A DNA stretch of 64,000 nucleotides from Paenibacillus sp. FSL H7-0357 (GTDB lineage: Bacteria > Bacillota > Bacilli > Paenibacillales > Paenibacillaceae): contig NZ_CP009241.1 in the NCBI RefSeq assembly GCF_000758525.1, positions 2,170,001-2,234,000 of the forward strand, in the 5' to 3' direction. Positions within the stretch are counted from its first letter, which is position 1; each line of letters begins with the position of its first letter. Both the position numbers and the translations under genes were made by a program. The notes under the pieces were generated by a model, which ran no database searches, was not told where the DNA came from, and saw only the letters and a list, made by a program, of their open reading frames with translations. Shown here in pieces: positions 17,041 to 25,665 of the stretch.

Positions 17041-17072
17041 CAGCAGCGCCGCTTTATGGCGCTGCTGTTTTA
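17041..17072 (+). terminator. Terminator of the metA-metI operon
   Basis: CAGCAGCGCC/GGCGCTGCTG perfect 10-bp stem with a 7-base loop and TTTTATT. The 155 bases between metI and this hairpin contain no convincing gene. Confidence 0.88.
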
Positions 17073-17106
17073 TTGTATGCAGAAGTAAATAATGTAAAAA
17101 ATGTGG

Positions 17107-17193
17107 AATGAGCGGTAAAAGTGCATCTGAATTTGGCGTATGTGGGCAATGCAGCGGCATGAGCGGTAAAAGTGCGTTTGAATTCACCGTATG
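17107..17193. repeat. Two-copy imperfect direct repeat
   Basis: tgagcggtaaaagtgc is present twice (about 17107 and 17160), each followed by related sequence ending in cgtatg, 53 bp apart. It lies in the 370-bp stretch between the metI terminator and mqnC, in which nothing else was recognised except a weak promoter-like TTCTCA-N17-TACGAT just upstream of mqnC (-10 near 17357). Confidence 0.6.
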
Positions 17194-17442
17194 CCCACTA
17201 AATGGCGGATTTAGAGATTGAACACCTTAGGAGCCCCAGCCCCCAGCAAACTTCCAGATGAAGCTGCGAAGTCCATGCCCTACTTTGAGGGAGGATTTTG
17301 CCTCGGCTGAGGAATCGCGTGTACGCAAAAAGTTTCTCAAGCCGCCCGGATTGTGATACGATGAAGAAACGAGCTTATTCAAATGTTATACAAATTTAAT
17401 TCATCCATCATACTAAATGGGCTTAAGAGGAGGCTGCGAACG

Positions 17443-18579
17443 ATGAGTGCGATAGATCTTATTCTGGATAAGACGCTGAAGGGCGAACGTCTTCAATTGG
17501 AGGACACTATCCGGTTGTTCGAGAGCAACGAAATTGAGAAAATGGGCGCTGCCGCAGATATTATTATGAAACGCTGGCACCCGGACCCGCTGGCCACATT
17601 TGTGATCGGCCGCAATATTAACTACACTAATGTGTGCGATGTATACTGCCGTTTCTGCGCATTTTACCGCAGACCCGGATCCGAGGAGGGCTATGTGCTT
17701 CCGGATGAGACCATCTATCAAAAAATTGCCGAAACCATAGCCGTAAACGGTACGGAAATCCTCATGCAGGGCGGCACGAATCCGAATCTGCCGTTCAGCT
17801 ACTATACGGATTTGCTGCGTGGCATTAAGCAGCGTTTCCCGGAAATTACAATGCATTCCTTCTCCCCGGCGGAGATTATGAAGATGAAGGAAGTGTCCGG
17901 CCTTTCTCTGGAAGAGGTAGTGCGGGAGATTCATGCCGCAGGACTAGATTCGCTACCAGGCGGTGGAGCGGAAATTCTTGACGACCGTACCCGCCGCAAG
18001 ATCAGCCGGCTGAAAGGCTCCTGGCGCGAATGGATGGACGTCATGCAGACCGCACATAAAATCGGCATGAACACAACCGCAACGATGGTTATTGGCCTGG
18101 GAGAGAGTATGGAAGAGCGCGCGCTTCATTTGCTGCGTGTGCGTGAAGCTCAAGATGAGTGTATCGCCAATAAATATGACTCTGAAGGGTTCCTGGCCTT
18201 CATTTCCTGGACATTCCAGCCGGACAACACCAACCTGAAGCTGGACAGACAGACGCCGGAGGAATACCTGAAGACGGTAGCCATCAGCCGGCTTGTGCTG
18301 GATAATATCAAGAACTTCCAATCCTCCTGGGTAACGATGGGTCCTGAGGTTGGCAAGTTGTCCCTGCAATACGGATGCAATGATTTCGGCAGTACAATGA
18401 TTGAAGAGAACGTGGTTTCCTCGGCGGGTGCGACCTACAAGGTCAACATCGAGTCGATCACCCAGCTCATCCGTGAGGCGGGCAAGATCCCGGCGCAGCG
18501 CAACACACGCTACGATATTCTGCGGACGTTCGAGGATGCCAATGCGAAGATCGACAATGATTTTGTGATGCAGAACTAG
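17443..18579 (+). CDS. mqnC: Cyclic dehypoxanthinyl futalosine synthase (menaquinone, futalosine route)
   Basis: Radical SAM enzyme with the cluster motif C65-x3-C69-x2-C72 (NVCDVYCRFCAFYR). Further family motifs are GTEILMQGGTNPNLP, MHSFSPAEI, LDSLPGGGAEIL and FISWTFQPDNT. It cyclises dehypoxanthine futalosine on the way to menaquinone. The ATG at 17443 has AGGAGG at a 9-base spacing; an upstream in-frame extension is AT-rich and unlike the family. Length 378. It is isolated from any other mqn gene in the window. Confidence 0.92.
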   Translation: MSAIDLILDKTLKGERLQLEDTIRLFESNEIEKMGAAADIIMKRWHPDPLATFVIGRNINYTNVCDVYCRFCAFYRRPGSEEGYVLPDETIYQKIAETIAVNGTEILMQGGTNPNLPFSYYTDLLRGIKQRFPEITMHSFSPAEIMKMKEVSGLSLEEVVREIHAAGLDSLPGGGAEILDDRTRRKISRLKGSWREWMDVMQTAHKIGMNTTATMVIGLGESMEERALHLLRVREAQDECIANKYDSEGFLAFISWTFQPDNTNLKLDRQTPEEYLKTVAISRLVLDNIKNFQSSWVTMGPEVGKLSLQYGCNDFGSTMIEENVVSSAGATYKVNIESITQLIREAGKIPAQRNTRYDILRTFEDANAKIDNDFVMQN

Positions 18580-18630
18580 GAAGCTCCGCTGATATTCTAA
18601 GTTTAATAAACCTTCATAACAATGCGTTAG

Positions 18631-18675
18631 AGCACCTGTCCGTGTACTTGGCAATTCACGGGCGGGTGCTTTTTG
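18631..18675 (+). terminator. Terminator of mqnC
   Basis: AGCACCTGTCCGTG pairs with CACGGGCGGGTGCT (with G-U pairs), then TTTTT. Confidence 0.85.
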
Positions 18676-18736
18676 CTGTGTGCCTGCGTGGTGATAACTA
18701 ACCAGCGGCTATGTCGAATCTACTAATATTTCAAGT

Positions 18737-18800
18737 TTTACAAAACTATTTATTAGATTTGATAAACTTCGACAGATTCCTTAACTTTGTCATGATACAC
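18737..18800 (+). promoter_or_regulatory. Candidate promoter region with 11-bp-phased TTnAnA hexamers
   Basis: TTTACA (18737), ATTTAT (18748), TTGATA (18759), a shifted TCGACA (18769) and TTAACT (18781) recur at about 11-bp steps. This resembles a degenerate PhoP box ahead of a phosphate-scavenging enzyme. A weak -10 (TGATAC, 18793) follows. Confidence 0.3.
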
Positions 18801-18846
18801 TTTTTGCGGTCGGTATAAAGAGACAAAGTGGGAGGATTATTAACTT

Positions 18847-21800
18847 ATGAAAGTAACAAGATGGAACAAGCCTATCGCTTCAATACTGGCGGCAACGGTT
18901 CTTGGTGCGCAAGTGTTGGGAGGGATGTTTGCAGGTTCAGTTTTGGGAGCGGAAAAGGTTGAAGCCGCAGGTGCTGCAGCAGACTCTTCGGCCACAGTTA
19001 AACTGCGGCTCATGAGTACAACGGACGTGCATACAAATGTCTATGGCTGGGACTACTTCAAGAATAATAAATCCTTGACGGTAGGTCTGGACCGCACAGC
19101 AACATTGGTCAAAACGGCCAGACAAGAGAACCCGAACAATCTTTTGCTCGACAACGGTGATTTGATTCAAGGCACTCCGCTTGGCACTTATATGGCAACC
19201 AAATCGGACATTATGACAAAGGCGGGCAAAATTCATCCGCTGATCGCAGCCATGAACGTGATGGGCTATGACGCAGCGACCTTCGGCAACCATGAATTCA
19301 ACTACGGGTTGGAGTATTTGGATCGGGTAGTTAATGGAAGTAAGGAAGATAGCGAAGCTACGAATGCTGATTTTAAATATGTGAATGCAAACATTTATAT
19401 TGACGACCATAATGCGGATCCTGCAGATGACGTCAATGCCTATAAGCCTTATATCATCATTCCTAAGACAGTTACTGACAGCAGCGGCCAGACGCAGACG
19501 ATCAAGGTGGGACTCCTTGGACTGGTAACACCGCAAATTATGGAATGGGACAAAGTGAATTTGGAAGGCAAATATATCACCAAGGATATTGCCGAAACCG
19601 CAGAGAAGTTTGTTCCCCAAATGGAGCAAGCGGGCGCAGATGTAATCGTGGCGATGGCACATACCGGATTTGATGCATCTGCCGTGAAGGGTGATCTTTC
19701 CGAAAATGACGTCAATGCGCTGAGCAAAGTGCCGGGTATCGATGCCATTACCTTCTCCCACAGCCACAAGGTATTCCCGACCAACGGGAATGATACCCTG
19801 CTGGATGCTTCTTTTAAAGATCCCGTGACCAAGCTGCCGTACAACAACGACAAAGCGGTCATCGACAATGCAAAGGGACACATCAATAATGTTCCTGCTG
19901 TACAAGCCGGCTACGGCGGTGCATACCTGGGCATCATCGATCTCTCGGTTGTCAAAGACGGAGACAGCGGCTGGAAGGTGGATAAAGCCAACTCGGAATC
20001 CTCCACACGTTCGATCTACCGCACAGAAAACAAAGTGAACATCGCAAATGTTGCTCCGGATGCCGAAGTGGATGCGGCGGTTGCTGCCGACCATGAAGCT
20101 ACAATCGCGTACACCGGCCAGAAGCTGGGCGAAACTACGGCTCCGATGAACAGCTACTTCGCTATGGTACAGGATGATCCGACAGTACAGATCGTAACCT
20201 ATGCGCAAAAATGGTACGTGGAGAATTACATCGCCACCAGCGCACCGGAATACAAGGATCTGCCAATTCTCAGTGTCGGGGCGCCTTTCAAAGCGGGACG
20301 AAATGGCCCTGACGAATACACCAAAATTGATAAAGGCGATTTGACGATCCGCAGCGCCAGCGACCTCTATCTCTATGACAATACGCTGAAGGCGATTCTG
20401 GTCAAAGGCAGCACAGTCAAAGAATGGCTTGAAATGAGCGCCGGTGCCTTCAACCGTATCAAAACGGGCATTTCGACGCCGCAGTCTTTGCTTAATCCTT
20501 CTTTTGCCGTATATAATTTCGATGTAATTGACGGAATTAAATACCAAATTGATGTGACCAAGAACGCAAAGTACAAGCCGGACGGGTCTATCAATGACGC
20601 AACTTCCAGCCGGGTGACGGAAGTGACCTACAACGATCAGCCGCTGGATATGAATCAGGAATTCGTCGTTGTAACGAATAACTACCGTGCCAGCGGCGGC
20701 GGCAACTTCCCAGGTGTGAAGGACTCAGTCATGATCCTGAATTCCCAGGAAGAGAACCGCCAGGTGCTGATGGATTACATTACCACTGCCGGTACAATTG
20801 ATCCAACTGCTGACAACAACTGGTCGATTGCTCCGATCAAGGGGAATGTCAACGTTACCTTTACCTCTTCTCCAGCTGCAGCAGCAGTGATGACCGGGAA
20901 TATTACGGATACCGGTGAGCGTGACGGACGTGATTTTGAAATCTACAATTTGAAATTGAAGGAAACCACTCCTTCGCCTACCGGGGATGTCGAGGTTCAC
21001 CTTCTCGGAATCAATGACTTCCACGGTCAATTGGATACAACTTCTATGGTGGGCGATAAAAAGGCAGGTACTGCAGCTGTGCTCGCCACCTATTTGAAAG
21101 AGGCACGCGCGAAATATCCGAATTCCCTGCTGTTCCATAACGGTGACTCCGTGGGTGCATCTGCACCGGTATCCTCGCTTGAACGCGACGAGCCGACCCA
21201 CGAATGGATGAACCTGATGAAATTTGATGTGGGAACCTTGGGCAACCATGAGTTCGATCAAGGTGTTGCAGCGCTGAAAACACAAATTTTCGGCGGTGTG
21301 GACCCCGTTAACAGCAAAGTTAATCATGCGGGTTCGGATTTTGATTACATCAATGCTAATGCAGTAGACAGCAAAACCGGAGAACCGATCATCACGCCTT
21401 ACGTTATTAAGGAAGTTGGCGGTATCCAAATCGGCTTTATCGGCGTGGTTACCAAAGCGACGCCAAGCAAAGTATCCCCTGCCGGAACGGCTGGCGTGAA
21501 ATTCCTGTCCGCTGAGGAAGAAGTTGCGGCGATTGAGAAATACGCAAAGGAATTGCAGCAAAAAGGCGTGGAAACGATCATTGTACTTGCCCATGATCCC
21601 GCTACAACTAAAAATGATGTGACCACAGGCGAAGCTGCCGATCTGGCCAACGCGCTTCCGGCCAACTCGCCGGTAGACGTTATCGTAGCCGGAGATAACC
21701 ATGCGCTGGCCAATGGGGTTGTGAACGGCAAGCTGGTTGTTCAGGCTTACTCTTACGGCACCGCTTTTGAAGACATCAAGCTTGTCATTGATTCTACTAC

Positions 21801-23226
21801 CCGTGATGTGAAGAGCAAAACGGCTGTAGTTACGACCACATTCCAGGAAAATATCACACCTGATGCCGAGACTCAGGCACTGGTGAATAAGTATCTGGCG
21901 CTTCATCCGGAGCTGACTCAGCCTGTAGGCACTACAGACGGAACGATTAACCGCAACGATGCCTACACCAAGGAATCCAACCTCGGCAACCTGATTGCCG
22001 ATGCGATGCGCCAAGCCGATTTCGGTGACGGCAAAGGGACTGCTGATTTCGCCTTTATGAATCCGGGCGGCATCCGCGCTGACCTTCCAAAGGGAAATGT
22101 GGCATTTGGCGATTTGGCCAAAATCCAGCCGTTCGGCAACACGCTGGTGAAGCTGACCCTGACCGGCGAACAAATCAAAACGCTGCTTCAGCAGCAGTGG
22201 AACGTTAAAGCCGATGGAACGGTAGATACAAAAACACTGCAAATTTCCGGTCTGAAATATACGGCCAACATGTACCTGCCGGTTGCTGACCGTGTGGCCA
22301 ACCTTACCAAGGCTGACGGAACCGCGATCAGCATGACTCAGAGCTATACGGCAGTAGTCAACAATTTCATGGCTGCAGGCGGTGACAATTACAGCGTATT
22401 GACAAAGGCAAGCGCAACTTTGCCGGGACCTATTGACCTCGACGTGTTCTATGACTACGTTGTGAAGACATTCAAGGGCGGTGCCATTACTGCGGCGCTT
22501 GAAGGACGTATCGTCAATAATCTTACGGCTCCTAGTACAGGAGGAGGCGGTACATTACCGACAGCAACACCAAAACCTTCTCCAACCACATCAGCAAGCC
22601 CGTCGCCTAGCGCAACACCTGCGCCGGCAGGAACCTCAGCGCCTAGCGCAACGCCGGTGCCGAGTGCAACAGCGGTTCCTGTATTTAAGGATCTGGGCAA
22701 GGTAGCCTGGGCACAGGAAGCGATCAGTGCTTTGGCCGCCAAAGGCATTGTCAAAGGCCTGGACGGCAATACTTTTGCTCCGGCGAAAACTGTAACCAGA
22801 GCAGAATTTGTAACCATGCTTGTTCGTTCACTGAACCTTAGCACGCCAGGAAGTGCAACGTTCAAGGATGTTAAGCAAGGAACCTGGTATTCTGAGCCGA
22901 TCTCCATTGCGGTGAATGCCGGTCTTGTAAAAGGCTCCGGAGATAACCGCTTTGAGCCGGGACGTGTAATTACCCGCCAGGAAATGGCGATTATGATTGC
23001 GGGTGCGCTTAAAGAGCAGCTGCCTTCCGTAGACAAGACTGCGGTTTTGGCAAAGTTCGCCGATAAGTCCTCCATTGCCTCCTATGCCCAGGAAGCTGTT
23101 GCACAGCTGACAGAGCTTGGAATTCTGAATGGGATGGATGACGCCAAGTTTGCACCGAAATCTAATGCGAACCGTGCTCAGGCAGCGGTGATCATCTACC
23201 GCATGCTGGAGAATAAAGCATCTTAA
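18847..23226 (+). CDS. SLH-anchored bifunctional 2',3'-cyclic-nucleotide phosphodiesterase / 5'-nucleotidase
   Basis: A 1459-residue surface enzyme of the YfkN type. A signal peptide (about 1-42) precedes two complete metallophosphoesterase plus nucleotidase C-domain modules. Module 1 (about 50-640) has STTDVHTN, DNGDLIQGTPLG, GNHEFNYG and SHSH and resembles CpdB. Module 2 (about 718-1220) has GINDFHGQLD, NGDSVGAS and GNHEFDQG and resembles a 5'-nucleotidase. A Pro/Ser/Thr linker (1232-1278) leads to three SLH domains (1279-1459) that hold it on the cell wall. It would strip phosphate from external RNA fragments and nucleotides. It stands alone between terminators. Confidence 0.93.
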   Translation: MKVTRWNKPIASILAATVLGAQVLGGMFAGSVLGAEKVEAAGAAADSSATVKLRLMSTTDVHTNVYGWDYFKNNKSLTVGLDRTATLVKTARQENPNNLLLDNGDLIQGTPLGTYMATKSDIMTKAGKIHPLIAAMNVMGYDAATFGNHEFNYGLEYLDRVVNGSKEDSEATNADFKYVNANIYIDDHNADPADDVNAYKPYIIIPKTVTDSSGQTQTIKVGLLGLVTPQIMEWDKVNLEGKYITKDIAETAEKFVPQMEQAGADVIVAMAHTGFDASAVKGDLSENDVNALSKVPGIDAITFSHSHKVFPTNGNDTLLDASFKDPVTKLPYNNDKAVIDNAKGHINNVPAVQAGYGGAYLGIIDLSVVKDGDSGWKVDKANSESSTRSIYRTENKVNIANVAPDAEVDAAVAADHEATIAYTGQKLGETTAPMNSYFAMVQDDPTVQIVTYAQKWYVENYIATSAPEYKDLPILSVGAPFKAGRNGPDEYTKIDKGDLTIRSASDLYLYDNTLKAILVKGSTVKEWLEMSAGAFNRIKTGISTPQSLLNPSFAVYNFDVIDGIKYQIDVTKNAKYKPDGSINDATSSRVTEVTYNDQPLDMNQEFVVVTNNYRASGGGNFPGVKDSVMILNSQEENRQVLMDYITTAGTIDPTADNNWSIAPIKGNVNVTFTSSPAAAAVMTGNITDTGERDGRDFEIYNLKLKETTPSPTGDVEVHLLGINDFHGQLDTTSMVGDKKAGTAAVLATYLKEARAKYPNSLLFHNGDSVGASAPVSSLERDEPTHEWMNLMKFDVGTLGNHEFDQGVAALKTQIFGGVDPVNSKVNHAGSDFDYINANAVDSKTGEPIITPYVIKEVGGIQIGFIGVVTKATPSKVSPAGTAGVKFLSAEEEVAAIEKYAKELQQKGVETIIVLAHDPATTKNDVTTGEAADLANALPANSPVDVIVAGDNHALANGVVNGKLVVQAYSYGTAFEDIKLVIDSTTRDVKSKTAVVTTTFQENITPDAETQALVNKYLALHPELTQPVGTTDGTINRNDAYTKESNLGNLIADAMRQADFGDGKGTADFAFMNPGGIRADLPKGNVAFGDLAKIQPFGNTLVKLTLTGEQIKTLLQQQWNVKADGTVDTKTLQISGLKYTANMYLPVADRVANLTKADGTAISMTQSYTAVVNNFMAAGGDNYSVLTKASATLPGPIDLDVFYDYVVKTFKGGAITAALEGRIVNNLTAPSTGGGGTLPTATPKPSPTTSASPSPSATPAPAGTSAPSATPVPSATAVPVFKDLGKVAWAQEAISALAAKGIVKGLDGNTFAPAKTVTRAEFVTMLVRSLNLSTPGSATFKDVKQGTWYSEPISIAVNAGLVKGSGDNRFEPGRVITRQEMAIMIAGALKEQLPSVDKTAVLAKFADKSSIASYAQEAVAQLTELGILNGMDDAKFAPKSNANRAQAAVIIYRMLENKAS

Positions 23227-23242
23227 TTTCAGCTTTTACCCG

Positions 23243-23287
23243 GATGTTCCGCCGGCTCTCTTAGAGAGCAGCGGAACATCTTTTTTT
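23243..23287 (+). terminator. Terminator of the nucleotidase gene
   Basis: GATGTTCCGC/GCGGAACATC stem with an inner GCTCTC/GAGAGC stem, followed by seven T. Confidence 0.9.
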
Positions 23288-23410
23288 AAAATATAAAATT
23301 TATATGCTTCACGTTATAAATTATCATTCTATTTCTCGCTGAAACGATGCCCTCCTTTTGAGGACGGTGAAGTTGTTTCCACTTGTGCCAAGAATGTTTA
23401 TTTCCTTTGT

Positions 23411-23447
23411 AAAAAAGGCCCATGCGGTTATGTGCGCATGGGCCTTT
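23411..23447 (-). terminator. Terminator of the small winged-helix gene
   Basis: AAAAAAGGCCCATGCG/CGCATGGGCCTTT: 13-bp stem with a six-U run on the minus strand. The plus side also has a short T run, so it may act in both directions. Confidence 0.82.
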
Positions 23448-23520
23448 CATTGTTCATTAAGAGGATATCCGGCAGAAAGTTGATCTCTGCAGCCCGCTGA
23501 CCGCTGCGGCTGCTCAGGGA

Positions 23521-23703
23521 TTACTTCGCTGCAGCTTCCCACTTGCAGCGGATGGGGGAAACAATCGCATTTTCTTTCTTCAGCTCGGTGAAGGCTTTGT
23601 CAATGGCTTTGCGTTCCAGTCCCGACAGCTTTTCCACTTCACCTGCGCTAAGCGGGTTCGGCGAAGCTTTGATAATATCCAATACCTGTTCTTTAACACT
23701 CAT
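23521..23703 (-). CDS. Small winged-helix DNA-binding-like protein
   Basis: Sixty residues that fit a minimal winged helix: helix VKEQVLDIIKA, then PLSAGEVEKLSGLERKAIDK as helix-turn-helix, a recognition-helix tail AFTELKKENAI, and a short wing VSPIRCKWEA. The ATG at 23703 has GAGGAAG 8 bases upstream; a GTG three codons earlier overlaps that site. It has its own terminator. The target is unknown, and a role as a transcription factor is inference from the fold. Confidence 0.75.
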   Translation of the reverse strand: MSVKEQVLDIIKASPNPLSAGEVEKLSGLERKAIDKAFTELKKENAIVSPIRCKWEAAAK

Positions 23704-23779
23704 GTTTTCCACTTCCTCGTTTGATTTTTGTGTATCACATTAGCTTTGCTAGATAGATTGAATTTAAGATTTTCCCATT

Positions 23780-23975
23780 AGGCGAGGACGTAGCTACGGT
23801 GAAAATTTGGACTTCCGGCGGCTGTTGTCGTAAGAATTTCTTGATTTAACCCGCTATATGCGGTGGAAATCAGGTGACTGGTTATGCTTCCGAAGCGAGC
23901 TTTCCTATGGAAAGCTTTCAGGCGGTCGCTATCGCTCCTACAGTTCCAAAATTACCCTCCGCTACTTGCCCTTTT
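23780..23975. repeat. Dispersed palindromic element, copy A
   Basis: About 195 bp with imperfect ends that are inverted copies (left GTAGCtACGGTGAAAATTTGGA, right GTAGCGGAGGGTAATTTTGGAA when reversed). It shares with 62836-63020 the blocks tttggacttccggc, tttcttgattt, gcggtggaaatc and cgctatcgctcct. It also contains its own inner hairpin AGCTTTCC-tat-GGAAAGCT. No ORF. Most of the 441-bp gap between the winged-helix gene and the SPFH gene is this element. Confidence 0.78.
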
Positions 23976-24079
23976 GTGTAGTTTTTAAGTTCATTCTATA
24001 TAGATTTGTAGTATAGGGAAATATGAGCAATAACGCAGTGATATTTTTGGGGGAATAAAAAAAGTAGGCGAGAAAGGGA

Positions 24080-24108
24080 TTTACATATACAACCAAAAGT
24101 GATATCAT
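24080..24108 (+). promoter_or_regulatory. Promoter of the SPFH operon
   Basis: TTTACA (24080-24085), 17-bp spacer, TATCAT (24103-24108), 36 bp before the coding start. Confidence 0.65.
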
Positions 24109-24144
24109 AATCATATCAAATACATATCTTATGGAGGTGTCTTT

Positions 24145-24987
24145 ATGAAAGAGAAAACACTGCGCCCGGTCAGCGGTTTTTGGGTTATTGCTTTAATTGT
24201 CATTTGTTTAGGCGGGGGCATTTACGGTGCGTCTCAGGAGTATGTGGCAGTACCGCTCATCCTGTTCGCTCTAGCTGCTGTGCTGTGTACGAGTATTACA
24301 GTAGTTCAGCCTAACAAGTCAGTGGTAGTGACCTTCTTCGGACAATATGTCGGAACCATTTCAAGCAGCGGTTTATGGGCGGTTATCCCGTTCAGCATTC
24401 GCAAGACGGTATCGCTTCGCGTACGCAACTTCAACAGCGTCAAGCTGAAGGTGAATGATGTGGAAGGCAATCCGATCGAGATTGCCGCTGTCATTGTGTT
24501 TAAAGTGATCAATTCGGCCAAGGCGTTGTTTGATGTAGATAAATATATGGCTTTTGTGGAAATCCAGAGTGAGACGGCTCTGCGGCATGTAGCAAGCAAG
24601 TATCCCTATGACAATTTCAACGAATCAGGAATGTCACTGCGTGCCAATGCGGATGAAATTGCCAAGGAGCTGGCAACCGAATTGCAGGAGAGATTGTCCT
24701 TATCCGGTGTAGAGGTCATTGAAGCCCGGCTGACTCATCTGGCCTATTCTACGGAGATTGCCAGCACGATGCTCCAGCGCCAACAGGCATCCGCTATACT
24801 GTCTGCCCGCCAGATTATAGTGGAAGGCGCAGTTGGAATGGTGGATTTGGCCATCCGCCAGCTTAAAGAGAGCGGAGTCGTTGAGCTTGATGAAGAGCGC
24901 AAAGCGGCGATGATCAACAATCTGATGGTAGCGATTGTGTCGGAGCGCGGAGCGAGTCCGGTCATTAACGCCGGCTCGTTGTACTAG
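24145..24987 (+). CDS. SPFH/Band-7 domain membrane protein
   Basis: 280 residues: two N-terminal membrane helices (about 12-29 and 35-51), then an SPFH domain starting at VVQPNKSVVVTFFGQYVG and running to about 230. The long helical C-terminus has the ARLTHLAYSTEIASTMLQRQQA segment seen in membrane-scaffold SPFH proteins. Such proteins organise membrane microdomains. GGAGGTG precedes the ATG. It is followed after 12 bases by a small ribbon-helix-helix gene, so the two form an operon. Confidence 0.85.
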   Translation: MKEKTLRPVSGFWVIALIVICLGGGIYGASQEYVAVPLILFALAAVLCTSITVVQPNKSVVVTFFGQYVGTISSSGLWAVIPFSIRKTVSLRVRNFNSVKLKVNDVEGNPIEIAAVIVFKVINSAKALFDVDKYMAFVEIQSETALRHVASKYPYDNFNESGMSLRANADEIAKELATELQERLSLSGVEVIEARLTHLAYSTEIASTMLQRQQASAILSARQIIVEGAVGMVDLAIRQLKESGVVELDEERKAAMINNLMVAIVSERGASPVINAGSLY

Positions 24988-24999
24988 AGGCGGTTCATC

Positions 25000-25170
25000 A
25001 TGGCGGCCAAAAAAAGCTTTCCGCTGCGGATCGATCCTGAGCTCCATGAGGCACTGGAACGCTGGGCGGCAGAGGAATTCCGCAGCGTAAACGGACATAT
25101 TGAGTACCTGCTGCGTGAGTCTTTGAAGCGTTCGGGCCGCTTGCCGGGAAGTAAACGCCGGGAAGAATAA
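25000..25170 (+). CDS. Small Arc/HicB-like ribbon-helix-helix protein
   Basis: A 56-residue protein: [20 protein letters not shown], continuing to [18 protein letters not shown] and a basic tail. The beta strand KSFPLRID plus two helices is the ribbon-helix-helix fold of Arc, MetJ-type and antitoxin repressors. AGAGGCGG precedes the ATG, 12 bases after the SPFH stop. It could autoregulate the SPFH operon; no toxin gene is adjacent, so an antitoxin role is unsupported. Confidence 0.82.
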   Translation: MAAKKSFPLRIDPELHEALERWAAEEFRSVNGHIEYLLRESLKRSGRLPGSKRREE

Positions 25171-25254
25171 TTCAGCTTGCGGAATTTCGGGCAGGCTGCA
25201 GGCTTGACGGAAGGTGAGGACAGATTTATAATTACTCCATAATTCACGTTATCA

Positions 25255-25570
25255 GCTCCGACAAAGACATGGACCGTTAGCTCAGGACCGCTTCAGAGAG
25301 AGGAAACAAGGCTGCAAGTTCCTCCGGTATCCGGCTTCCGATTTACCCCTTTGTAGCTGCGGTTATGAACTCCCGAATGCTGCTTGTTAAAGCCAGCCGC
25401 TGCGGGACAGTAAGAACCGCCGGTTCATGGCCGTTATTCCCATGCTGACGAAGGATGTAATCCCATAAATGGCTGCTTTTAATTTAAGGTAGTTAGCCGG
25501 GAGGAATCGAATTTGGGTGGAACCACGGGTGCAATCACTCGTCCCTTTGCGGGACGGGTGTTTTTTGTGT
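25255..25570 (+). ncRNA. T-box leader of thrS
   Basis: The 495-bp gap before thrS holds a T-box: stem I base ACAAAG...CTTTGT (about 25260 and 25350), an AGAGAGAGGAAAC motif (about 25296), a probable specifier ACC (Thr codon) at 25345-25347, and the T-box sequence TGGGTGGAACCACGG (25514-25527). It ends in the terminator CACTCGTCCC/GGGACGGGTG plus T run (25537-25566). Uncharged tRNA-Thr would favour antitermination. The specifier assignment is tentative. Confidence 0.88.
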
Positions 25571-25665
25571 GCGTGGATCATTCCGTTCCGAAATAGGCTC
25601 GAAGTAGTTTTGTACGAAGAAAACTCAAGAAGTAAATGCTAACAAAACTTTTAGGAGGAATAACA

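Noticed and set aside
16900-17088. 62-residue ORF after metI
   Set aside because: It reads straight through the metI terminator hairpin and has no recognisable sequence or promoter of its own.
18937-20547. 536-residue minus-strand ORF antisense to the nucleotidase gene
   Set aside because: Long antisense frames follow from the codon bias of the real gene; no start signals, and the plus-strand domains are clear. The 505-residue ORF at 20725-22242 is rejected for the same reason.
24145-25170. Toxin-antitoxin module made of the SPFH and ribbon-helix-helix genes
   Set aside because: The SPFH protein is a membrane scaffold with no toxin domain, and no other small toxin ORF is adjacent.
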